Assembly (NCBI GenBank): GCA_964511535.1
Contig: CAZEFW010000028.1
Location: 1-64,000 of the forward strand
Length of the DNA stretch: 64,000 nucleotides
From: CAZCFB01 sp964511535
Lineage (GTDB): Bacteria; Myxococcota_A; Polyangia; GCA-2747355; CAZCFB01
Reading direction: 5' to 3'
Below are positions 16,234-23,105 of the stretch, piece after piece. A program made the translations under genes and the position numbers. The notes beneath the pieces were generated by a model. The model was not told the origin of the DNA, ran no database searches, and saw only the letters and a program-made list of their open reading frames with translations. Position 1 is the first letter of the stretch. Every line of letters starts with the position of its first letter.

Positions 16234-18210
16234 CTAGACCTCCTCCTCGGCGCTGAGGATCCCTCGCTCGAAGAACTCGTCGCGCACGAACTCGAGGCCC
16301 AGGTCGGTGAGGGTCTCCGCGGTGGGCACCCCGGCCTCGTTCCACCCCCGGTAGGCGAAGTAGGTGTCCAGCAGGTTCTGCTCCAGGTCCGGGAAGCGCC
16401 GCTTCCAGTGGTCCTCGGGCGGCTTCTCGTCCTCGGGCGTCAACCCGAGCCGGATGTTCACCGCCCGCACCAGGTTGCGGATGCGCTGGCTCACCCGGGT
16501 GACCTCTTCCTCGGACAGCTCGACGCCCGCGGCGGCGGCGATGAACTCGTTCCAGTTATGGATGTGGTAGGGCGGCTTGTACGGGAAAGACGAGAGCCCG
16601 GCGCACATACCCACCGCGTCGTCGATGTAGTGCATGCGCTCCTGCCAGTCCACGATCTCGCACACCGCGTCGGGCGGCGGGTAGTGGGGGATCGAGTTCT
16701 CCCCGCGCATCTCCCAGTTGAGGAAGTACTCCTTCATGCGCTCGTTGGGGGCCTGCACCCAGTCCTCGGCGAACTCCTCGCGCATCTCCCGGGTGGGGAA
16801 GGGCGCCTGGGGGAAGTTGCCCTCGATCTGGGTGATGTTGGCCTTCTCGCCGGTGCTGTACATCAGGAAGTAGATCGGGTTGAGCATGCCGAGCTTGAGC
16901 GGCAGCTGCTCGTGCTTGCGGATGTTGTTGTGGGCGTACTCCATGGCGCCCTTGCCGATCTTCTCCGAGGCCCAGTAGGTGCCGTCGGCCAGCACATCGC
17001 CGATGCCCTCGCGGCGTACGATGCGGTCGAGCAGCCAGTAGAACCGGCCCTCGACGTCATCGGGCGGCGGCGCGCCCTCGAAGTCGTCCTCGGTGAGGAT
17101 GCCCGCCTCCAGCAGCTCCAGGGCGTAGGCCATCACCTGGGGCGCGGAGAAGCCGTCCACGCCGTACTCGGTGGCCAGGCGCGCGATGCGCAGGCCGAAG
17201 TCGAGGTCGGAGAACGCGGCCATGGTGTAGGTCAGCTTGGAGAAGCACTTCATCAGGTAGGTCGGCTGGCCCGGGATGGAGACCGTGCCGGCGCACTTCA
17301 TGGGGCAGCCGAAGCAGGAGATGAGCCGGGTACGGTAATTCTCCAGGGTGTCGGTCCAGTCCTTCGCCACCTCCTCGTTCCAGAACCCCTTGCGCCGTAC
17401 GCGGGCGTTGCCCCAGGTGAAGTTCTCGGTGTGCCACTTCTCGTCGTGCACGGCCATCTCCTGGGGCGAGCCCAGGCGCTGCATGATCGGCATGACGTTC
17501 TTGATCGGGTTTTCGTTGCGCTCGCGGATGAAGTCGAGGGTGTACTGCACCAGGGGGATCATCTTGTCCGGCCTGGCGATCTGCAGGTCCCCGGTGCCGC
17601 GCACGGCGATGGCCTTGATGTTCTTTGCGCCCATCACCGCGCCGAGGCCGCCGCGGCTGGCCGAGGACTTGCCCTGCTCGATGGAGGCGAAGAAGATCTT
17701 GTTCTCCCCGGCCAGGCCGATGGCAGAGACCTGGGCCTTGGGCTCGCCGAGCTCCTCGCGGATCAGGTCCTGCACCTCCACCGACCCCGTGCCCGCCAGG
17801 TGCGTGGCGTCGCGGATCTCTATCTGCCCGTCCTTGATCCAGATGTACGACAGCTCCGGCGCCTTGCCGCGGATGATCACCTTGTCGTAGCCGGCGAACT
17901 TGAGCTCCGGCCCCCAGAACCCGCCCATCATGGAGAAGGCGAGCAACCGGGTCTGGGGCGATATGGAGGTGACGATGGTTCGGTTTGCCCCGATGACCGG
18001 CGTGCCCACCAGCAGCCCGGTGCCGAAGATGAGCAGGTTCTGCTCGTCGAAGGGATCGGTCTCCGGAGGTACCCGCTCCCACATGATCTTGGCGTTGGTG
18101 CCCAGGCCGCCCAGGTACTTCTCGGTCTCGTCGGGGGTGGTCTCCACTCGCTCGACGTTCCCGCGGCTCAGGTCGATTTCGAGGTTGAATCCGGTCTCTG
18201 CATACCTCAT
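16234..18210 (-). CDS. bamB: BamB-like tungsten AOR-family subunit (class II benzoyl-CoA reductase)
   Basis: 658 residues from ATG 18210 (FNLEIDLSRGNVERVET is a typical AOR-family N-terminus); an upstream GTG extension would run through the operator and is rejected. The pterin/tungsten core has SRGGLGAVMGAKNIKAIAV, and [4Fe-4S] ligands lie in SCFGCPMKCAG with a later Cys in GMCAG. Together with bamC-bamI this is the full gene set of the ATP-independent dearomatising benzoyl-CoA reductase, which reduces benzoyl-CoA to cyclohexa-1,5-diene-1-carboxyl-CoA. The substrate could be another aryl-CoA; no benzoate-CoA ligase or downstream hydratase is in this window. First gene of the operon. Confidence 0.85.
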   Translation of the reverse strand: MRYAETGFNLEIDLSRGNVERVETTPDETEKYLGGLGTNAKIMWERVPPETDPFDEQNLLIFGTGLLVGTPVIGANRTIVTSISPQTRLLAFSMMGGFWGPELKFAGYDKVIIRGKAPELSYIWIKDGQIEIRDATHLAGTGSVEVQDLIREELGEPKAQVSAIGLAGENKIFFASIEQGKSSASRGGLGAVMGAKNIKAIAVRGTGDLQIARPDKMIPLVQYTLDFIRERNENPIKNVMPIMQRLGSPQEMAVHDEKWHTENFTWGNARVRRKGFWNEEVAKDWTDTLENYRTRLISCFGCPMKCAGTVSIPGQPTYLMKCFSKLTYTMAAFSDLDFGLRIARLATEYGVDGFSAPQVMAYALELLEAGILTEDDFEGAPPPDDVEGRFYWLLDRIVRREGIGDVLADGTYWASEKIGKGAMEYAHNNIRKHEQLPLKLGMLNPIYFLMYSTGEKANITQIEGNFPQAPFPTREMREEFAEDWVQAPNERMKEYFLNWEMRGENSIPHYPPPDAVCEIVDWQERMHYIDDAVGMCAGLSSFPYKPPYHIHNWNEFIAAAAGVELSEEEVTRVSQRIRNLVRAVNIRLGLTPEDEKPPEDHWKRRFPDLEQNLLDTYFAYRGWNEAGVPTAETLTDLGLEFVRDEFFERGILSAEEEV

Positions 18211-18239
18211 GAATCTCGCATCCTCATCCCAATTTTTTG

Positions 18240-18257
18240 TTCGAACGCTCGTTCGAA
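18240..18257. promoter_or_regulatory. Palindromic operator upstream of bamB (TetR type)
   Basis: TTCGAACG-CT-CGTTCGAA is a perfect 8-bp inverted repeat with a 2-bp centre, 30 bp upstream of the bamB start. The GAACG-N2-CGTTC core is common in TetR-family operators. No TetR gene is in the window, so the regulator is encoded elsewhere. Confidence 0.6.
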
Positions 18258-18263
18258 AAACTA

Positions 18264-18288
18264 CCCCAAATTGGTACCACAATTGGGG
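18264..18288. promoter_or_regulatory. Second inverted repeat in the bamB upstream region
   Basis: CCCCAA (18264-18269) and TTGGGG (18283-18288) flank a near-palindromic centre (TTGGTACCA). It abuts the TetR-type site. It could be a second operator or part of the promoter; no clear -35/-10 was found. Confidence 0.35.
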
Positions 18289-18557
18289 GGGGATGATCAA
18301 CGATGAGGGGGGATCCTGCGCAGTACGGGGGTGGCTACAGGTTCGGTCTCCTTGGCCCTGGCGATCCAGCCGGAGACCACCGATCAGGAAGGGGCGGAGC
18401 TGGAATGGGTGAGGGCTTGACGTTCCACGAAACCGTTTCAGGTTGTATCGGAGAGATACAGAGTGACAGGTCAGAGGCCGGGCTGCATTGCCGTCTGCGG
18501 GTCGTTAAGATCCCGCCTGTGCGTTAAGGTGAAGGGCCATCATTTGAGGTGAACGAG
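18289..18557. other. Intergenic region between bamB and the CQLG-repeat gene
   Basis: No convincing gene. It holds TGTATC-GGAGA-GATACA (18444-18460), a 6-bp inverted repeat in the leader of the plus-strand gene, and the small symmetric element GAAACCGTTTC just before it. The AGGT at 18547-18550 is part of the ribosome site for the gene at 18558. Confidence 0.4.
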
Positions 18558-18971
18558 ATGTCAGAGATCGAGACTGCAATCCGCGCAGCGCTGGTGGGGG
18601 GAAAGCTCCCCTGCGTGGTGGCCCATTCGGTGGCCGCGGGGGGCGGCTGGACGCCGGCCCAGGTGGGCGCCGAGGCGGACCGGATCGGGATCAAGGTGTC
18701 GCTGTGCCAGCTGGGGCTGTTCGGCTACCGCGAGTTCGGACGCAAGGACATGCTGCAAAAGCTCCTGCACATACCCGAGGACCTGCAGGAGGCGCTGCAA
18801 GAGGCGGCGGACGGCGGCAGCGTCAGCTGCGGCGCGGTGTGGGACATCGGGGGACGGCATGGCCTGCCGCGGGCCCTCGCGGGCAGCGTGGCCGAGACCC
18901 TGGGCCTGGTGGTGGGCCCGTGCCAGCTGGGCTGCTTCCCCAAGGAGGGGATGCGCCACCGGCGCAAGTAG
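18558..18971 (+). CDS. Conserved protein with two CQLG(C/L)F repeats, divergent from bamB
   Basis: 137 residues from ATG 18558; TGAGGTG just upstream favours this over the GTG at 18549, which is part of that ribosome site. It is an internal duplication: residues about 25-60 (GWTPAQVGAEADRIGIKVSL, then CQLGLFGY) and 95-130 (GLPRALAGSVAETLGLVVGP, then CQLGCF). Each half looks like a helix-turn-helix-sized unit ending in a Cys motif. No signal peptide. I do not know its function. Its position divergent from a tungsten-enzyme operon suggests regulation or metal/cofactor handling, which is inference. Confidence 0.7.
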   Translation: MSEIETAIRAALVGGKLPCVVAHSVAAGGGWTPAQVGAEADRIGIKVSLCQLGLFGYREFGRKDMLQKLLHIPEDLQEALQEAADGGSVSCGAVWDIGGRHGLPRALAGSVAETLGLVVGPCQLGCFPKEGMRHRRK

Positions 18972-19024
18972 TCAGAAGTCAGCCCGGGACCAACCATTCT
19001 GGCAATCGCCGGCGCAGCCGGCGC

Positions 19025-19510
19025 TCAGCCTTTGACATGCCGCTCCATGGCCGCGCGGTAGCGGCCGTAATCCTTCTCGAACTGCCGCGCGATGAACTTG
19101 GCGATCTGCCTGCCGATGATCGGCACGCGCACCTCGATCTCCACCTCGTGGACCATGCGGCAGTGGTTGCCGTGGGCGGTGAGGCGGTAGGTCCCGCGCA
19201 GCACCATGCGGGTGCCTGCGGCGGCGTCACGGTAGTCCCATGTGAGGGTGTCGTCCGCCCTGCGGTACACGCTGGTCATGGAGGTGGGCAGCACCTTCTT
19301 TCGGTCGAGCCCGCCCGTCTTTTTGCGCGCGTACTCCTGCGAGTGCATCACGAAGCGCAGCTCCTGGTCGTCCTCGCGGGTCTGCTCGTAGCGGGTGGAC
19401 ACCACGCCCTCGCGCCCGCTCTCCACCTCCACGTTGAACGCCTCGGAGCAGAGCACCTCCGCCACCTTCTCGAGGGGCGCCGGGATCAGCTGTGTCTGGG
19501 TCACGATCAT
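19025..19510 (-). CDS. START/SRPBCC-like protein (DUF2505 type)
   Basis: 161 residues from ATG 19510, preceded by AGAGGTG; a GTG 9 bp upstream is part of that ribosome site. The sequence has the helix-grip pattern of SRPBCC proteins (PAPLEKVAEVLCSEAFN at the start, an amphipathic C-terminal helix IIGRQIAKFIARQFEKD), like DUF2505 proteins. Such folds bind hydrophobic ligands; no catalytic motif is evident. It follows the CaiB/AMACR gene by 11 bp in the same direction, together with an SCP2 protein, so a lipid or acyl-CoA ligand is plausible. Confidence 0.75.
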   Translation of the reverse strand: MIVTQTQLIPAPLEKVAEVLCSEAFNVEVESGREGVVSTRYEQTREDDQELRFVMHSQEYARKKTGGLDRKKVLPTSMTSVYRRADDTLTWDYRDAAAGTRMVLRGTYRLTAHGNHCRMVHEVEIEVRVPIIGRQIAKFIARQFEKDYGRYRAAMERHVKG

Positions 19511-19521
19511 CTGGTTCACCT

Positions 19522-20688
19522 CTAATCTTTGATCACGCCGGCGTCACGCAGCGCCGCGATCTCCTGGGCGGTGAGCCCTGCCTCTTGCAGGACCTCGGTG
19601 GTGTGCTCCCCCTGGCGCGGCGCGGGACCGGACGGGGAGTCCCCCTCCATGGGCAGCCGGGGCAAGGTGACCTCCGCGCCCTCGGGATCCTGCGCCGTCT
19701 CGAACATGCCGCGCGCCTGGTGCTGGGGGTGGTCGGCCAGCTCGTCCAGCTCGAGCACCGGCTCCACGCAGGCGTCCACCGGGCCCAGCTCATCGGCCCA
19801 GGCGTCCCGGTCCTTGCTGGCGATGGCCTGGCCCACCTGCTCGGTCAGCTCGGTCTGACGTTCGGGCGGGGCGAAGGCGTCGTCCCCCTTGCCCTGCACG
19901 CCCAGGGCGGCGGACAGGGCGAGCCAGAACTTGGGCTCGATGGGGGCCACGGCCAGGTACCCGCCGTCGGCCGCGCGGTAGGGGCGGTACACCGCGGCGC
20001 CGCCGTTGAGCAGGCCCTCGCCGCGTCGCTGCGCCCCTGCGCCGAAGGCGAGGTCGCCCAGGGCGGGCAGCAGCATGCTCAGGGCCCCCTCGGTCATGGA
20101 GACGTCCAGGTGGCAGCCGCCGTCGTCCTGCATCAGGGCGGCCATGATGCGGATGACGGGCCACAAGGCGCCGCCAGCCAGGTCGGCCACCTGGATGCCA
20201 GGCAGCGCGGGCGGGCCGCCGGCCTCCCCGCCGGCGGACAGGGCGCCGGCCAGGGCCATGTAGGTCATGTCGTGGCCGGCGCGGCGGGCCACCGGGCCGG
20301 TCTGGCCGTAGCCGGAGATGGAGCACAGGATCACGTCCGGGTGCGCCTCCCGCAGGGTGTCGTAGCCCAGGCCCAGGCGGTCCATGGTGCCGGGGCGGAA
20401 CCCCTCGAGCACCACCCGGAAGCCGGGCAGCATCCGCAGCAGCAGCTCCCGCCCCTCGGGCTTCTTGAGGTTGACGGCCAGCGAGCGCTTGCCGCGGTTC
20501 AGGGCGTAGTAGGCGCCCCCCATGCCGCCCCTGAGCGGCGGGAAGTGGCGCAGATAGTCGCCGGCGCCGGTGTCCTCGACCTTCACCACCTCCGCGCCGA
20601 GCTGAGCCAGGATGAGCGAGCAGAGCCCCCCGGGCAGCAGGCGCGACAGATCGAGGACCCGGACTCCGTTGAGCGGTCCCGGGTTCAT
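19522..20688 (-). CDS. CaiB/BaiF family III, probable alpha-methylacyl-CoA racemase
   Basis: 388 residues. The N-terminus has the family signature (VRVLDLSRLLPGGLCSLILA, LGAEVVKVE), CoA-binding motifs (NRGKRSLAVNLK, EGFRPGTMDRLGLGYD) and SGYGQTGP. The segment AGHDMTYMALAG followed by PGIQVADLAGG gives the His and Asp pair used by alpha-methylacyl-CoA racemase, and the Asp is also the acyl-acceptor in family III CoA transferases, so a transferase cannot be excluded. Racemases invert 2-methylacyl-CoA stereochemistry before beta-oxidation. It lies upstream of the START-like gene and next to an SCP2 gene, consistent with branched-chain or steroid side-chain degradation. Confidence 0.8.
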   Translation of the reverse strand: MNPGPLNGVRVLDLSRLLPGGLCSLILAQLGAEVVKVEDTGAGDYLRHFPPLRGGMGGAYYALNRGKRSLAVNLKKPEGRELLLRMLPGFRVVLEGFRPGTMDRLGLGYDTLREAHPDVILCSISGYGQTGPVARRAGHDMTYMALAGALSAGGEAGGPPALPGIQVADLAGGALWPVIRIMAALMQDDGGCHLDVSMTEGALSMLLPALGDLAFGAGAQRRGEGLLNGGAAVYRPYRAADGGYLAVAPIEPKFWLALSAALGVQGKGDDAFAPPERQTELTEQVGQAIASKDRDAWADELGPVDACVEPVLELDELADHPQHQARGMFETAQDPEGAEVTLPRLPMEGDSPSGPAPRQGEHTTEVLQEAGLTAQEIAALRDAGVIKD

Positions 20689-20741
20689 GCAGTGACTGTA
20701 AATGGAAGGACGGGGAGGGCGCCAGCCCGCAATGCGCTGGA

Positions 20742-21065
20742 TCAGCCCCCGAGCACGTTCTGCAGCTTGGTGGCGAGCATCGGGTCGCCCTCGACCTTGA
20801 GCTTGCCGGTGAAGAAGAACTGCATGGCGAGCTGGAAGTTCTCCATCATGGCCTCGAAGTCCTCATTGGCCATCTCGATGGTGCAGTCCGCCTCGCCGAG
20901 CCCGTCGGAGATGGTCGGGGTGTCGGACTTGAGATCCATGGTCCACTGCCCGCCGCCATCACCGGTGATGTTGAACGCGAAGACAGCCCCGGCCTGCTTG
21001 GCCTTGTCCGGGTGTTTCTCCAGCATGGCAGGTACCTTCTCGGTGAAGTAAGTCTTGGCGCTCAT
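20742..21065 (-). CDS. SCP2 sterol-carrier-domain protein
   Basis: 107 residues from ATG 21065 (AAGGAGAG upstream); the frame extends 23 codons further, but that stretch contains the operator. A single SCP2 domain: FAFNITGDGGGQWTMDL, then DCTIEMANEDFEAMMEN and the C-terminal FFTGKLKVEGDPMLATKLQNV. SCP2 proteins bind lipids or acyl-CoA in a hydrophobic tunnel. Its leader carries a palindrome shared with the acyl-CoA dehydrogenase promoter at 32291, suggesting common control of fatty-acid genes. Confidence 0.88.
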   Translation of the reverse strand: MSAKTYFTEKVPAMLEKHPDKAKQAGAVFAFNITGDGGGQWTMDLKSDTPTISDGLGEADCTIEMANEDFEAMMENFQLAMQFFFTGKLKVEGDPMLATKLQNVLGG

Positions 21066-21107
21066 GTGGCTCTCCTTCAGCGGGTGCGGCCGGGTTGAAC
21101 AAAGTAC

Positions 21108-21121
21108 TGACTGACTGGTCA
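21108..21121. promoter_or_regulatory. TGAC-N6-GTCA operator upstream of the SCP2 gene
   Basis: TGACTGACTGGTCA, 42 bp upstream of ATG 21065. It is an imperfect version of the perfect palindrome TGACCGGCCGGTCA at 32291-32304 in front of an acyl-CoA dehydrogenase gene. TGACCG-type palindromes are used by TetR-family regulators of fatty-acid degradation (FadR/PsrA-like). Confidence 0.5.
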
Positions 21122-21189
21122 TATCGGGTAACACGGCGGCGGTGAGTAGTCAATTGAGCGCGGGTGCGCTGCTGCTATCATCACCAGCC

Positions 21190-22746
21190 ATGGAAGAGAC
21201 CGCACCGAACAAGACAGTGTTGATGCTCTGGACCTCGGCCCAGCGGGGCCTGCGCGGCATGCGGCGCTCCCTCGCAGGGTCGCTTCGCGCCGATCCCCAC
21301 GCGCTGGACGTGGTGGAGGTGGACCTGCTGGAGGCGCTCAGCGGCGGGGCCATGGTCTCGCGGGTGGCCGGCATGGTGGAGTCGAGCCTGGAGGCGGCGC
21401 TGGTGGCCTCCCTCGGCTGGGGCGAGGTGGAGGCCCGGCTGGCCGGCAGGGCTCCGCGGGTGGTGGTGGCCCTGGACCCCGTGGCCGCCGCGGCGGCTGA
21501 CCGGTGGCGCGCCAAGGGGCTGGTGCGCGCGCCGGTGGTGGGGGTCACCTGCGGCCTGCGCCTCGACCCGGCGTGGGCTGGAACCGCGGTGGACCGGCTG
21601 TCGGTGGCAGACCAGGTGATGGCCGAGGCGGGGCTGGAGCTCGGGCTGCCCGCCGAGACCCTGGTGCCATGCGGGGTGCCGGTGTGCGGCGGCTTCTCCA
21701 CGCCATCGGACGAGTGGGAGGAGTTCCGGCGGCACTTCGGCCTGCCCCTGGATCGCCCGGTGGTGCTGGTGGTGGCTGACGGGCTGGAGGACCACCTGAC
21801 CGGCGTGCTGTTCCAGCTGAGCATGATCGGGGAGCGGGCGGCGCTGCTGTTCGACGTGGACCGGGACGACGACGCGGCGGACCTGCTGCGCCGGCGGGCG
21901 GCGCTGTACGAGGTGGGCGCGCGCATGTTCGGCAAGGTGGATGAGGCGGGGCAGCTGTGGGCGGCGTGCAGCATGGTCATCGCCCGGCCGCACCTGTACA
22001 TCGAGCAGCGGGTGGTCAACCTGCGGCTGCCGTTCATCAGCCTGCTGCCGCGGGGCAAGGCCGAGGCCGAGGCGGCGGACCAGTACGCGGCGCGGGGCAT
22101 CGGGCGGCGCGTGGACAACGTGGCCACCCTGGCGGCTGACCTGGACATGATGCTGAAGCCCGGCGCGCTGGAGAAGGCGCGCGACGGCATGGTGGGCATC
22201 TCCCGGGGCAAGGCGGTCAAGCAGGTGGCGCGGCTGGTGGCGCAGGTGAGGGCTCAGGCCGAGGAGGTGCTGGAGGAGAGCCGGCAGCGAGCGGAGGCCG
22301 AGGCGAGGCCGCCGGCGCCCGCCGGTGATGACGGTGAGCCGAAGAAGAAGAAGGGCCCGCTGGAGTTCATCGGCTTGGAGCCGCCGGGTGAGGCCGCGGG
22401 CGCCGCGCCAGAGGGCCAGGCCGCGCCCGCGCTGGCGGACATCGAGGCGGCCGAGGCCGAGGCTGGCGCGCAGGTGCTCGAGCGGCAGGGGGAGGTTGAC
22501 CGATGGGAGCGCCGGGCAGCGCTGGCCAGGGACAAGGGGGACGCCGAGCTGCAGACCCGGGCCGAGGCCATGGTCAAGCAGCACCGCGAGGCCATGCACC
22601 GCGCGCTGGACGAGCTCGCCCGCCTCGCCAAACAGCGGGAAGCCCACCAGGACCCCACCAAGCGCCGCAGCAAGCTGGAGCGCGACTTCAAGAAGCTCGA
22701 AGTGGACGACGCTCTCGAAGCCCTCAAAAAGAAGCTCGGCTTCTAA
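21190..22746 (+). CDS. GT-B / MGDG-synthase-like protein with C-terminal coiled coil
   Basis: 518 residues from ATG 21190; an in-frame GTG at 21142 is possible, but the protein-like sequence (KTVLMLWTSAQRGLRGMRRSL) starts here. Residues 1-340 resemble the two Rossmann-like halves of diacylglycerol glucosyltransferases/MGDG synthases (N-terminal loop and VDLLEALSG; a C-terminal half with GLPLDRPVVLVVADG and RPHLYIEQRVVNLRLPF). The typical GGGH and GGxGT-like donor motifs are weak or lost, so activity is doubtful. Residues 370-410 are Pro/Lys-rich and 420-518 form a long charged helix. It could be a structural or regulatory derivative; lipid glycosylation is only a guess. Confidence 0.6.
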   Translation: MEETAPNKTVLMLWTSAQRGLRGMRRSLAGSLRADPHALDVVEVDLLEALSGGAMVSRVAGMVESSLEAALVASLGWGEVEARLAGRAPRVVVALDPVAAAAADRWRAKGLVRAPVVGVTCGLRLDPAWAGTAVDRLSVADQVMAEAGLELGLPAETLVPCGVPVCGGFSTPSDEWEEFRRHFGLPLDRPVVLVVADGLEDHLTGVLFQLSMIGERAALLFDVDRDDDAADLLRRRAALYEVGARMFGKVDEAGQLWAACSMVIARPHLYIEQRVVNLRLPFISLLPRGKAEAEAADQYAARGIGRRVDNVATLAADLDMMLKPGALEKARDGMVGISRGKAVKQVARLVAQVRAQAEEVLEESRQRAEAEARPPAPAGDDGEPKKKKGPLEFIGLEPPGEAAGAAPEGQAAPALADIEAAEAEAGAQVLERQGEVDRWERRAALARDKGDAELQTRAEAMVKQHREAMHRALDELARLAKQREAHQDPTKRRSKLERDFKKLEVDDALEALKKKLGF

Positions 22747-22906
22747 CCTGGATATTGCACCAGTTGACCTGCTGCGGCGACCGTTGCCGTCGGCGTAGCG
22801 GGTCCCGCGCCGCCTCACCATACGCACCAGTATGCTTTCGTCGTCGCGTGCCCGCTACGCCTCGGCCTCGGCCGCCTCGTGACGGCCCCCTGGCACAATA
22901 TCCAGG
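22747..22906. repeat. MITE-like palindromic element, about 160 bp
   Basis: Terminal inverted repeats CCTGGATATTGCACCA (22747-22762) and TGGCACAATATCCAGG (22891-22906) match except at two positions. Inside is a second, nested inverted repeat (GTAGCGGG near 22794 and CCCGCTAC near 22853) with further pairing around ATAC-GCACCA-GTAT. No coding content. This is the structure of a small non-autonomous mobile element; it begins immediately after the stop codon at 22746. Confidence 0.65.
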
Positions 22907-22908
22907 CT

Positions 22909-23105
22909 AAAATGTCAAGTGGTGGGGTCAGACCCCCCTGTATGACATTTTAGGGGCGGGCCAATTGCCCGATTTGTTACGCAATAAAATGTCAAGTGAT
23001 GGGGTCAGACCCCCCTGTATGACATTTTAGGGGCGGGCCAATCGCCCGATTTGTTACGCAATAAAATGTCAAGTGGTGGGGTCAGACCCCCCTGTATGAC
23101 ATTTT
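22909..23105. repeat. Tandem array of three 43-bp palindromes (77-bp period)
   Basis: Copies at 22909-22951, 22986-23028 and 23063-23105. Each starts AAAATGTCAAGTG(G/A)T, has GGGGTCAGACCCC at its core and ends TGACATTTT. The 34-bp spacers (AGGGGCGGGCCAATTGCCCG, then ATTTGTTACGCAAT) are nearly identical, so the true unit is 77 bp. The third copy runs into the kinase gene and supplies its stop codon. Two further copies lie at 33213-33325. Confidence 0.9.

Noticed and set aside
16234..18210. Ordinary aldehyde:ferredoxin oxidoreductase
   Set aside because: The full bamC-I partner set in canonical order favours the aryl-CoA reductase type, although another aryl or acyl substrate remains possible.
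18303..18527. 74-residue open frame upstream of the CQLG-repeat gene
   Set aside because: Non-protein-like composition and it overlaps regulatory repeats.
22909..23105. Short CRISPR-like array
   Set aside because: The spacers are nearly identical to each other and the unit is a palindromic 43-mer; this is a tandem repeat, not CRISPR.
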